This document shows, piece by piece, positions 1 through 7,118 of a DNA stretch of 34,235 bases (positions within the stretch are counted from its first letter, which is position 1; each line of letters begins with the position of its first letter). The stretch is from assembly GCA_002280515.1 (NCBI GenBank), contig NCEA01000007.1, positions 1-34,235 on the forward strand. Reading direction: 5' to 3'. The translations under genes were made by a program, and so were the position numbers. The notes under the pieces are model-generated. The model had not been told where the DNA came from and searched no databases. It was given only the letters and a program-made list of their open reading frames with translations. This stretch comes from Rhodobacterales bacterium 32-67-9 (lineage in GTDB: Bacteria; Pseudomonadota; Alphaproteobacteria; Rhodobacterales; Rhodobacteraceae).

Positions 1-1340
1 GCAATATCCTTGCCATCCTCGTCCTCACGGCGGTCCATCACGATCAGCTTGCCGCCGCGCTTGGTGAACTGTTTGAAATAGGTCGCGGCGACGGGATGGT
101 TCTCGACCGGATTGCAGCCGATCACGATGGCCACGTCGGCATTCTCGATCTCGTTGAAGGTCGCCGTGACGGCACCGGAGCCGACATTCTCAAGAAGGGC
201 CGCCACCGAGGAGGCATGGCAAAGCCGGGTGCAGTGGTCGACGTTGTTGTGCCCGAAGCCCTGACGGATCAGCTTCTGGAAAAGATACGCCTCTTCGTTC
301 GTGCATTTGGCGGAACCGAAACCGGCGATGGCCCGACCACCATGCGCGTCGGTCAGCCGCCTGATCCCGTTCGCGGCGGCGTCCAGCGCCTCGTCCCAGG
401 TCGCTTCGCGGAAATGGTTCTGCCAGTTCGCCGGGTCGACATTCAGCCCCTTGGCCGGCGCGTCGGCGCGCCGGATCAGCGGCTTGGTCAGCCGGTGCGG
501 GTGGTGGATGTAGTCGAAGCCGAAGCGGCCCTTAACGCAGAGGCGGCCTTCGTTCGCGGGGCCGTTGATGCCCTCGACATACTTGACCTTGCCACCCTTG
601 ATCTTGAGCGAGACTTGGCAGCCGACACCGCAGAAAGGGCAGACCGAGGTCGTTTCGCTGTCATAATCCTCCCGGTCGCCAACCTGCGCCGCATCGACCA
701 CCGTCGCCGGCATCAGGGCGCCCGTCGGGCAGGCCTGCACGCATTCGCCGCAGGCGACACAGGTCGATTGACCCATCGGGTCGGCCATGTCGAAGACCGG
801 ATAGGCATCGTGCCCGCGGCCGGCCATGCCGATCACGTCGTTGACCTGAACCTCGCGGCAGGCGCGGACGCAAAGCCCGCACTGGATGCAGGCGTCGAGA
901 TTCACGCGCATCGCGACATGGCTGTCGTCGAGCAGCGGAATGCGCCCGGCGTCGAGCTTCGGGAAGCGGCTTTCGGAAACGCCGCTGGCCTCGGCCATGT
1001 CCCACAGATGCGAGGACTTGTCATGCGCCTTTGCCTGATCCGGCTGATCGGCCAGCAGCAGTTCCATCACCATCTCGCGCGATTTCTTGGCGCGGGGGCT
1101 GTCGGTCTTGACCACCATACCCTTCGCCGGATTGCGGCAGCAGGAGGCGGCAAGCACCCGCTCGCCCTCCACCTCGACCACGCAGGCGCGGCAGTTGCCG
1201 TCCGGGCGGTAGCCTTTCTGGTCCTTGTGGCAGAGATGCGGGATCGTGGTACCTTCGCGCTTGGCAACCTCCCAGATCGTCTCGCCAGGGGCGGCGGAGA
1301 CTTCGCGGCCGTCGAGGGTGAATTTGATCGCGTCGGTCAT
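1..1340 (-). CDS. fdsA: NAD-dependent formate dehydrogenase, alpha (catalytic) subunit, partial
   Basis: Catalytic subunit that oxidises formate to CO2 at a bis-MGD cofactor holding Mo or W. Only the first 446 codons are in the window; the C-terminal half lies beyond the left edge. Domains seen in order: an N-terminal plant-type [2Fe-2S] ferredoxin domain (C37, C50, C53, C67), a two-cluster [4Fe-4S] region beginning CIQCGLC at residue 151, then CPFCGVGC at 234-241 opening the molybdopterin oxidoreductase domain. The metal-ligand position reads VDHCTRLCH, with Cys (not Sec) at residue 374. The start ATG lies one base after the fdsB stop and has a GAGG ribosome site inside the end of fdsB, so the two are translationally coupled. 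The order beta then alpha, and a two-subunit enzyme, match Methylobacterium FDH1, a tungsten enzyme. Sequence alone does not decide between Mo and W; the nearby tungstate transporter favours W by inference. Confidence 0.95.
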   Translation of the reverse strand, partial: MTDAIKFTLDGREVSAAPGETIWEVAKREGTTIPHLCHKDQKGYRPDGNCRACVVEVEGERVLAASCCRNPAKGMVVKTDSPRAKKSREMVMELLLADQPDQAKAHDKSSHLWDMAEASGVSESRFPKLDAGRIPLLDDSHVAMRVNLDACIQCGLCVRACREVQVNDVIGMAGRGHDAYPVFDMADPMGQSTCVACGECVQACPTGALMPATVVDAAQVGDREDYDSETTSVCPFCGVGCQVSLKIKGGKVKYVEGINGPANEGRLCVKGRFGFDYIHHPHRLTKPLIRRADAPAKGLNVDPANWQNHFREATWDEALDAAANGIRRLTDAHGGRAIAGFGSAKCTNEEAYLFQKLIRQGFGHNNVDHCTRLCHASSVAALLENVGSGAVTATFNEIENADVAIVIGCNPVENHPVAATYFKQFTKRGGKLIVMDRREDEDGKDI

Positions 1341-1341
1341 G

Positions 1342-3036
1342 TCAGACCTCATCCGGGAAATGTTTCATCGTCAGGCGGATCGGGTTCGGTGCGGCCTGGC
1401 CGAGGCCGCAGATCGAGGCGTCGCCCATCACCTGGCAGAGGTCTTCGAGCAGGTCCTGGTCCCACTTCGGTGCTTGCATCAGCTTCACCGCCTTCTCGCA
1501 GCCGACGCGGCAGGGCGTGCATTGCCCGCAGGATTCGCTTTCGAAGAAGCGCAGCATGTTGAGCGCGGCGTCCCTGGCACTGTCCTTGTCCGACAGTACG
1601 ACCACGGCGGCCGAACCGATAAATGTGCCGTGTGGCTGCAGCGTGTCGAAGTCGAGCGGCACGTCGGCCATCGAGGCGGGCAAGAGGCCCGACGACGGAC
1701 CGCCAGGTTGGTAGGCCTTGAAGGCATGGCCCTTGGCCATGCCGCCGCAGGCTTCGATGATGTCGGCGATCGTCGACCCTGCCGGCAGCAGATAGACCCC
1801 CGGCTTCGCAACGCGGCCCGAGACGGAGTAGGACCGGAGCCCCTTGCGGCCGTTCTTCTCGGTCGAGTTCAGCACCTCCGGCCCCTCGCGCAGGATGCGG
1901 GCGATCCAGTGCAGCGTCTCGACGTTGTGGACCAGTGTCGGCCGGTCGAAGATGCCGACGGCGGCGACGTAGGGCGGACGCTGGCGCGGGATGCCGCGCT
2001 TGCCTTCGATCGATTCGATCATCGCGGATTCTTCGCCGCAGATATAGGCGCCGGCGCCGCGCCTCAGTTCGACCTCACCCTTGAGTATGATGCCCGCCTC
2101 TTCCAGCGCGGCGATCTCGCGGCGGAGGATTTCCAGGACGGCGGGATATTCGTCGCGCATGTAGATGAAGCAGCGCTCTGCCTCGACCGCCCAGGCGGCG
2201 ATCAGCATGCCTTCCAGCATCAGGTGCGGAGTGCGTTCGAGGTAGTAGCGGTCCTTGAACGTTCCCGGCTCGCCCTCGTCGCCGTTGACGGCAAGGTAGC
2301 GGATGCCGGGATTGGCACGCACGAAACCCCATTTGCGACCCGAGGGGAAGCCGGCGCCGCCAAGTCCGCGCAGGCCCGAGGCGAGGACGGTTTCCTGCAC
2401 CTTCTCCCAGTTGCCGGACTTGCGCAACTCGGCCAGCGTCGCATAGCCGCCCGCCGCCTTGTAGGCCGCGAGACCCTCGTAAGTCGGGATTTCGGCGTGG
2501 AAATGACCGTCTTTCAGTGCCGCCTCGACCTTGGCGGGGGTCGCGTGGTCGATATGCCGGTGACCGATCTCGAGGACCGGCGCGGTGTCGCAGCGGCCCA
2601 TGCACGGCGCGCGCAGGACGCGGATCTTCTTCGGGTCCATGCCCTTTTCCAAAGCCGCGATCAGCGCTTCGGAACCGGCAAGTTCGCAGGACAGCGACTC
2701 GCAGACCCGGATCGTCAGGTCGGGGGGCGGCGTCTCGCCCTCCTTCACCGGATCGAAATGGGCGTAGAAGGTCGCGACCTCCCAGATCTCGGCCATGCCT
2801 GTGCCCAGTTCCTCGGCCACGGCGCGCAGATGCGGGGCCGAAAGGCATCCGTAGCGATCCTGGATCAGGTGCAGGTACTCGATCAAGAGGTCGCGCCGGC
2901 GCGGCCCGTCACCGAGCAGCGTCTTGACCTCGTCCCAGGCGGTGTCGTCGAGTTGGCGGCCCTTCGGGGTCTTGCGGCCCCGGCCCTTGCCCGATTTCCA
3001 GATGCCGTCCTTGTCGTCGAGTGCCATCGTCGTCAT
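1342..3036 (-). CDS. fdsB: NAD-dependent formate dehydrogenase, fused beta subunit (NuoE-NuoF type)
   Basis: Diaphorase subunit passing electrons from the alpha subunit to NAD+ through FMN. It is a fusion of what are separate FdsG and FdsB proteins in other bacteria. Residues about 35-180 are the NuoE-like thioredoxin-fold [2Fe-2S] domain with ligands C112, C117, C145 and C149. Residues about 200-564 are NuoF-like, with the FMN/NAD glycine-rich loop GLGGAGFPSG (224-233), GDEGEPGTF (252-260), GAYICGEESA (329-338), and [4Fe-4S] ligands C503, C506, C509 and C543. The length of 564 aa fits fused beta subunits such as Methylobacterium Fdh1B. Two starts are possible: the ATG at 3036 lies only 3 bases after a GGAAGG site, while the ATG at 3027 (Met4) is better spaced, about 9 bases. 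Cotranscribed with fdsA downstream; the promoter region is shared with the divergent tusA-like gene. Confidence 0.95.
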   Translation of the reverse strand: MTTMALDDKDGIWKSGKGRGRKTPKGRQLDDTAWDEVKTLLGDGPRRRDLLIEYLHLIQDRYGCLSAPHLRAVAEELGTGMAEIWEVATFYAHFDPVKEGETPPPDLTIRVCESLSCELAGSEALIAALEKGMDPKKIRVLRAPCMGRCDTAPVLEIGHRHIDHATPAKVEAALKDGHFHAEIPTYEGLAAYKAAGGYATLAELRKSGNWEKVQETVLASGLRGLGGAGFPSGRKWGFVRANPGIRYLAVNGDEGEPGTFKDRYYLERTPHLMLEGMLIAAWAVEAERCFIYMRDEYPAVLEILRREIAALEEAGIILKGEVELRRGAGAYICGEESAMIESIEGKRGIPRQRPPYVAAVGIFDRPTLVHNVETLHWIARILREGPEVLNSTEKNGRKGLRSYSVSGRVAKPGVYLLPAGSTIADIIEACGGMAKGHAFKAYQPGGPSSGLLPASMADVPLDFDTLQPHGTFIGSAAVVVLSDKDSARDAALNMLRFFESESCGQCTPCRVGCEKAVKLMQAPKWDQDLLEDLCQVMGDASICGLGQAAPNPIRLTMKHFPDEV

Positions 3037-3112
3037 CCACCTTCCGGTCCGCCTGCTCAGGCGTCGCTTCTGACAAAGGCGGGTCCGCCGATCAATCCGG
3101 CAGTCCCGTCAG

Positions 3113-3133
3113 TTGATAGGTTATGTCAATCAA
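3113..3133. promoter_or_regulatory. LysR-type operator-like dyad between fdsB and tusA-like gene
   Basis: The 182-base gap between the divergent fdsB and tusA-like genes contains TTGAT (3113-3117) and ATCAA (3129-3133), perfect inverted arms separated by 11 bases. This is the T-N11-A arrangement typical of LysR-type regulator boxes. It lies about 87 bases upstream of the fdsB start and 96 upstream of the tusA-like start, so one regulator could serve both. Some formate dehydrogenase operons are known to be under LysR-type (FdsR) control. No LysR gene is present in this window, so the assignment is inference. Confidence 0.4.
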
Positions 3134-3138
3134 AAGCG

Positions 3139-3153
3139 GCCTCTTTCAGAGGC
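3139..3153. promoter_or_regulatory. Short perfect inverted repeat in fdsB/tusA divergent region
   Basis: GCCTCT (3139-3144) and AGAGGC (3148-3153) form a perfect 6-base inverted repeat with a 3-base loop (TTC), six bases beyond the LysR-type dyad. It could be a small RNA hairpin in the leader of the tusA-like transcript or a second protein site. There is no T-tract, so it is not a convincing terminator. Confidence 0.3.
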
Positions 3154-3218
3154 TATTTCTGTCACGACGAATCTCAAGATGATGGACAGTATACGGCACT
3201 TTCTCTATCCCCGGCGCC

Positions 3219-3449
3219 ATGAACTGGGATCTTGAACTCGATGCGACCGGGCTTTTGTGTCCGCTGCCCGTGCTGAAGGCGCGCAAGCGGCTTGCGGGAA
3301 TGGCGCCGGGTGCGGTGCTGCGGCTGATCGCGACCGATCCGGCGGCGGTCATCGACGTGCCGCATTTCTGCGCCGAGGCGGGGCACGACCTGATCGGCAC
3401 GGGCGAGGACGGCGGCGCCCAGATCTACCTGATCCGGCGGCGGACCTAG
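3219..3449 (+). CDS. TusA-family sulfurtransferase-like protein
   Basis: A 76-residue single-domain protein of the TusA (SirA/YeeD) family. The diagnostic Cys-Pro motif is present as CPLP at residues 14-17, with C14 the expected persulfide-carrying cysteine, followed by the usual helix and the PAAVIDVPHFC segment. TusA proteins carry sulfur from cysteine desulfurases to tRNA thiolation, molybdopterin synthesis and other acceptors. The location is informative: divergent from fdsBA and tail-to-tail with moeA, inside a molybdenum/tungsten cofactor cluster that also has fdhD. A role supplying sulfur to FdhD or to the pterin dithiolene is therefore plausible but inferred. Its stop codon overlaps the moeA stop in the palindrome CTAG. 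It is shorter by a few residues than E. coli TusA (81 aa). Confidence 0.88.
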   Translation: MNWDLELDATGLLCPLPVLKARKRLAGMAPGAVLRLIATDPAAVIDVPHFCAEAGHDLIGTGEDGGAQIYLIRRRT

Positions 3450-4717
3450 AACCCGAAGCTCGCGAAGGGCAGATACCTGACCGGTGTTCCCGGCGTGATC
3501 TCGGCCGCGGCATCGGGCAATTCGACAAGTCCGGTTGCCCAGCTCAGCCCGCTGATCCGGCCGGATCCTTCGGAGGCGAAGACCTCGGCGCGTCCCTCGG
3601 CGTTGAGCCGGGCGCGCAGGTATTCCCGCCGGCCCGCCTTCTTGCGCTTGGCAAAGGCGGCCGGGACGGTGAAGGCCTGCGGCTCGGCCCAACCGGCGCC
3701 GGCCATCTGCGACAATGCCGGACGGGCGAAGATCAGCGCGCAGACCAGCGCCGCGACCGGGTTGCCCGGCAGGCCGAAGACCGGCGTTCCCTGCCACAGC
3801 GCCAGCGCCAGCGGCCGCCCCGGCTTCATCGCGATGCGCCAGCTCGACAGCGTGCCGCGCGTGCGCAGAAGCACCGAGATGTGATCCTCGTCCCCCGCCG
3901 AGGCGCCGCCAGAGGTCAGGATCACGTCCGCCGCCGCCGCGCCCCGGTCGAGGCACTCGGCGATCGCGGTCGGATCGTCGATGGCATGGCCGAGGTCGAC
4001 CGGCGCGAACCCCCAGCTTTCGGCCAGCGCCAGCAGCATCGGCCGGTTGGCGTCGAAGATCTGGTGCGGTTCCGCCGCCGCGCCGGGATCGTCCACGATC
4101 TCGTCGCCGGTGGAGAGCACCCCGACTCGAAGCGGCCGGTAGACCTCCACCTCGGCGATCCCGAGCGCGGCGAGCAGCGCAAGATCGGGCGGGCGAAGCC
4201 GATGGCCGGCCCGCAGCGCCTCGGCGCCTTCGGTCACGTCCTCGCCGGCCTGCCGGGTGTTGGCGCGGGGCTTCACCGGCCCGTCGAAGGCGACCGTTGT
4301 CGCGTCCGTGGCGCAGTCCTCTTCGAGGACGACGGTATCGACACCGTCGGGCAGGATCGCGCCGGTCAGGATGCGGATCGCCTGCCCCGGCGGGACGACG
4401 CCCGCGAAGGGCTGCCCCGCGGCGGCGCGGCCCTTGACGAGCGACAGGCGCTGCACGCCTTCGCCGGTCGCGGCATGGGCGAAGCCATAGCCGTCCACGG
4501 CGGAATTCGGGCGCGGCGGGTTGGAGCGGCGGGCAATGGCCCCGGCGGCAAGAATGCGGCCAAGTGCGGCACGCCCCGGCAACCGCTCGGTCCCGGCAAT
4601 GGGGAGAAGCGCCGCGCGCAACCGCGCCAGCGCATCCTCCACCGGCACCCAGGACACGCCCTGCGGCATCGCGAAACAGTCGTCGCGCAGGCGCGGCGGG
4701 ATGAGAGGATCGGTCAT
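3446..4717 (-). CDS. moeA: Molybdopterin molybdenumtransferase (metal insertase) MoeA
   Basis: Inserts molybdate (or tungstate) into adenylated molybdopterin, giving Mo/W-MPT, in the cytoplasm. The 423-residue length is normal for the family. Motifs seen: NSAVDGYGF (71-79), LTGAILPDG (117-125), the MogA-like domain with STGDE (202-206) and TSGGASAGDEDH (268-279), KPGRPLA (298-304) and GLPGNPVAA (315-323), then a C-terminal beta domain. The start ATG overlaps the stop of the upstream unknown gene by 4 bases (ATGA), and the gene ends an overlapping operon that begins at fdhD. Its stop overlaps the convergent tusA-like stop. The family does not discriminate Mo from W by any motif I can read. Confidence 0.95.
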   Translation of the reverse strand: MTDPLIPPRLRDDCFAMPQGVSWVPVEDALARLRAALLPIAGTERLPGRAALGRILAAGAIARRSNPPRPNSAVDGYGFAHAATGEGVQRLSLVKGRAAAGQPFAGVVPPGQAIRILTGAILPDGVDTVVLEEDCATDATTVAFDGPVKPRANTRQAGEDVTEGAEALRAGHRLRPPDLALLAALGIAEVEVYRPLRVGVLSTGDEIVDDPGAAAEPHQIFDANRPMLLALAESWGFAPVDLGHAIDDPTAIAECLDRGAAAADVILTSGGASAGDEDHISVLLRTRGTLSSWRIAMKPGRPLALALWQGTPVFGLPGNPVAALVCALIFARPALSQMAGAGWAEPQAFTVPAAFAKRKKAGRREYLRARLNAEGRAEVFASEGSGRISGLSWATGLVELPDAAAEITPGTPVRYLPFASFGF

Positions 4718-5574
4718 GCGGCCTCGCTGTCTGCCGAAGTTCCGGCAAGGCCGAGGATCCAGCCTTCCTCGCGCCGGGCCGTCGGCGGGATATCCGACAA
4801 AGCGGCCGCAAGACGCCCCCGGTCCTGCATCGCAGCGATGCGGGCGGCGAGCGTCCTCACCTGCACCTCATCCCTGATATCGCCCGGCCGCGTCGCCGCC
4901 CGCACCGCATCGGCGTGAAGCGAGGGCCAGACCTCGACCAGCGCAATCGGCGCGTCAAGCGGCTGGAACGGCCAGACGGCGATCTTGCCGGGAAAGCGGG
5001 CGCGAAGCCGGGAAAGGGTGGCCATGCCGGTCATCACCTGCGATCCGACCGCGCCGGCACCGCCCATCTGCCAACAGGTGAAAGCCCCCTTGGCGAAGGT
5101 CTCGCAGAGGCGGCGTTCAACCATGCCGTGATCGCGCCGTGCGTTTCCCTTGCGCGGCAGGTCGGGAATGTCGTCCGTCGAGCCGTTGAACCAGAAGGGG
5201 CCGGTGCCGGGAAATCGGGTGTTGATCCGGCCGGCCAGATGAAAGCGGTTGTTGCCCTTCGGCGCATCATCGAGATGCTGCGCGAACCAGTCCCAAAGTA
5301 GCAAAGGATCGGACGACCCGGTAATCCGGGCAGCGAACCCCTCCGGGTAGCCGAAGGGAAAGTCGAACCCGGCGAAGACCCGTCGCCCGGCGGCAATCTC
5401 CGCCGAGAAGAGGTCGGCCAGCCAGGTCTCGGCGACGCCCCGGTTGCGGTGATAGACCGAAGGTTCCGCGCGGCCCTCACGGATCACGGCCGACCAGATG
5501 GCGTCCTTCTTCGGCGTGGCGCCCCGGTCGTTACCGCCGGACCAGTCGGTGACGACGATGGTGTCGAACCGCAT
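4714..5574 (-). CDS. Uncharacterised DUF429-like (RNase H-fold-like) protein in Mo/W cofactor operon
   Basis: A 286-residue soluble protein with no signal peptide or membrane segment. The N-terminal strand ending in VVTDWSGG (Asp near residue 10) and the later FAGFDFPFGYP (Asp near 71) resemble the acidic strand pattern of DUF429 proteins, which are predicted to adopt an RNase H-like fold; this is a weak fold-level match, not a function. Other distinctive stretches are the GRINTRFPGTGPFW and WQMGGAGAVGSQ segments in the middle and VEVWPSL near residue 210. It is embedded between mobB and moeA: it shares one base with the mobB stop (TGATG) and overlaps moeA by four, so translation is coupled. 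A GTG at 5577 is an alternative start. The placement suggests a part in cofactor maturation, metal selection or regulation, but the molecular role is unknown. Confidence 0.8.
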   Translation of the reverse strand: MRFDTIVVTDWSGGNDRGATPKKDAIWSAVIREGRAEPSVYHRNRGVAETWLADLFSAEIAAGRRVFAGFDFPFGYPEGFAARITGSSDPLLLWDWFAQHLDDAPKGNNRFHLAGRINTRFPGTGPFWFNGSTDDIPDLPRKGNARRDHGMVERRLCETFAKGAFTCWQMGGAGAVGSQVMTGMATLSRLRARFPGKIAVWPFQPLDAPIALVEVWPSLHADAVRAATRPGDIRDEVQVRTLAARIAAMQDRGRLAAALSDIPPTARREEGWILGLAGTSADSEAA

Positions 5575-6068
5575 CACAGCCCCACCTCGCGCAAGATGAA
5601 ATCCGCGATGGCGGTCGTATCGTCGAGGTCGTGGACCGGCAGCGTGAGGCCGGGATGCGCGGTGTCCGACGCCACCGCCCTGACGCTCGGGTTGTCGGGC
5701 GCCAGAAGCGGGCGTCCCGTTGCCGCCCGGTGCGCCTCGACCTTCGGATGGCTTTCGCGCTTGTAGCCCTCCACCAGCACGAGATCGACCGGCGAGAGCT
5801 TCGCCAGAAGCTCGGTCAGCGGCGGCTCCTCCGTTCCCCTGAGTTCGTGCATCAGCGCCCAGCGGACCGGCGAGGCGACGATCACTTCGCGCGCGCCGGC
5901 CTCGCGGTGGCGGAAGCTGTCGCGGCCGGGGTGGTCAATCTCGGTCGCATGATGGGCGTGCTTGACAGTCGAGACGGAGAACCCGCGCCCGGTGATCTCG
6001 GCCACCAGCCGCTCCATCAGGTGAGTCTTGCCGGAGTTCTTCCAGCCGGTGACGCCGAAAACCCTCAT
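5574..6068 (-). CDS. mobB: Molybdopterin-guanine dinucleotide biosynthesis accessory protein MobB
   Basis: Small P-loop GTP-binding protein that assists MobA in forming the bis-MGD cofactor used by formate dehydrogenase. The Walker A loop GWKNSGKT is at residues 8-15, followed by the MobB-typical STVKHAHH and DHPGRDSFRHREAGA segments and LVEGYKRESHPKVE. At 164 aa it has the normal family length. I chose the ATG at 6068 because its first bases overlap the mobA stop (ATGA) and the protein begins directly at the first strand of the P-loop domain; the frame is open further upstream but that reading overlaps mobA. Its stop shares one base with the next start. Confidence 0.95.
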   Translation of the reverse strand: MRVFGVTGWKNSGKTHLMERLVAEITGRGFSVSTVKHAHHATEIDHPGRDSFRHREAGAREVIVASPVRWALMHELRGTEEPPLTELLAKLSPVDLVLVEGYKRESHPKVEAHRAATGRPLLAPDNPSVRAVASDTAHPGLTLPVHDLDDTTAIADFILREVGL

Positions 6069-6673
6069 GTCGCCAGCCTCTCGGCTGCGGCGATGTCGTC
6101 GGGCGTGTTGATGTTGAAGAAGGGATCGAACGGGTCCGAGGGGAATTCCGCGATCCCGGCGCCGTGGCGCTCGGTCCAGAGGACGATCTTCCGAAGCCCG
6201 CCTTCCAATGCCGCCCTGAGGTCGTCGCGCAGCGCGACCGGCCAGAGGCCGAAGGTCGGGTGCTGCCAGAGCTTGCCGTCCGCATCCCGGCTTGCCGCCA
6301 ACGCAAGGCACGAGGACCCGGCAGCGGCGCTAAGCCGCGCCACGAGGTCGCGCGGGAAGAACGGCGTGTCGGCGGCGACGGTGATGATGGAGCCGGCGCC
6401 AAGACCAGCGGCCCAGTCGAGACCGGCGAGGACGCCGGCGAGCGGGCCGGGATGGTCGGGCAGGCTGTCGGGCAGCACCGGCAGGCCGAACTCCGCGAAC
6501 CGCGCCGGATCGCCGTTTGCGTTGATCGCGAGCGGTGCGCACTGGGTGCCGATCCGCTCGATCACATGGTCGATGATCCGCCGCCCGGCCAGCGGCCGGA
6601 ACCCCTTGTCGCCGCCGCCCATCCGCGTCGCGCGGCCGCCGGCAAGGATGATGCCGGGAAGGTCAGTGGGCAT
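6065..6673 (-). CDS. mobA: Molybdenum cofactor guanylyltransferase MobA
   Basis: Transfers GMP from GTP to Mo/W-molybdopterin to make MGD. The nucleotidyltransferase signature LAGGRATRMGGGDK lies at about residues 10-23, followed by LPDSLPDHPGPLAGVLAGLD, the metal-binding AADTPFF strand, and a C-terminal NINTPDD typical of MobA. The 202-residue length is normal. The gene overlaps the upstream GNAT gene by 11 bases and mobB by 4, so it is part of a tightly coupled operon with fdhD. Having mobA, mobB and moeA in one cluster means the bis-MGD branch of the pathway is covered locally; the earlier steps (moaA to moaE) are not in the window. Confidence 0.95.
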   Translation of the reverse strand: MPTDLPGIILAGGRATRMGGGDKGFRPLAGRRIIDHVIERIGTQCAPLAINANGDPARFAEFGLPVLPDSLPDHPGPLAGVLAGLDWAAGLGAGSIITVAADTPFFPRDLVARLSAAAGSSCLALAASRDADGKLWQHPTFGLWPVALRDDLRAALEGGLRKIVLWTERHGAGIAEFPSDPFDPFFNINTPDDIAAAERLAT

Positions 6674-7118
6674 CCGGGTTCTCCCGGAATGCGCGCTCCC
6701 GCTCGGGGTCGAGCCACTTTTGCAGGACCGTCACCGCGTTCTCCTCGTAGCCGAGGGCGTCGTAGAAACCGAGGACCGGCGCGTTAGACCGGCGGACGAG
6801 AAGCTGCAGCTTGGCGTGGCCATGCCGCCGCGCCCAGTCCTCCGCCGCCGTCATCGCCTGCTGTCCGAGGCCTTGCCCGCGCAGGTCGGGATCGGAGCAG
6901 AGGTAGTAGACCCAGGCGCGGTGGCCGCCATCCTCGACCGCGACGCTGGCGACGATCCTGTCGCCCGAACGGGCGACGAGCAGTGCCGATCTCGGATTGG
7001 CACGGATCGCGGCAATATCGGTCTCGGGCGGGTTCCAGGGCCGGGTCATGCCGGCCCGCTCCCAAAGCGCGATGAGGCGGGCTATCTCGTCGTCGCGGAC
7101 CGGGTGGAATTCAGTCAT
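6663..7118 (-). CDS. GNAT family N-acetyltransferase
   Basis: A 151-residue single-domain acyl-CoA-dependent acetyltransferase. The acetyl-CoA pyrophosphate-binding loop reads DLRGQGLGQQAM (about 80-91), preceded by the VYYLCSDP strand and followed by LLVRRSNAPVLGFYDALGYEEN, the usual motif B region with the FY..LGY signature. It resembles the YpeA-type branch. The substrate cannot be read from the sequence. It sits between fdhD and mobA, overlapping fdhD by 8 bases and mobA by 11, so it is expressed with cofactor genes. It may be a passenger or may act on a protein of the pathway. Confidence 0.88.
   Translation of the reverse strand: MTEFHPVRDDEIARLIALWERAGMTRPWNPPETDIAAIRANPRSALLVARSGDRIVASVAVEDGGHRAWVYYLCSDPDLRGQGLGQQAMTAAEDWARRHGHAKLQLLVRRSNAPVLGFYDALGYEENAVTVLQKWLDPERERAFRENPDAH

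Noticed and set aside
3113-3133. FNR-like site TTGAT...ATCAA before fdsB
   Set aside because: An FNR site needs 4 bases between the arms; here there are 11. The arrangement fits a LysR-type box instead.
96-3222. Long open frames on the plus strand opposite fdsA and fdsB (up to 665 codons)
   Set aside because: They are antisense shadows typical of GC-rich DNA. The minus-strand readings have clear domains, ribosome sites and catalytic motifs.
6069-6311. Longer 245-residue start for mobB
   Set aside because: The extra 81 residues lie within mobA in another frame and are not MobB-like; the ATG at 6068 begins right at the P-loop strand.
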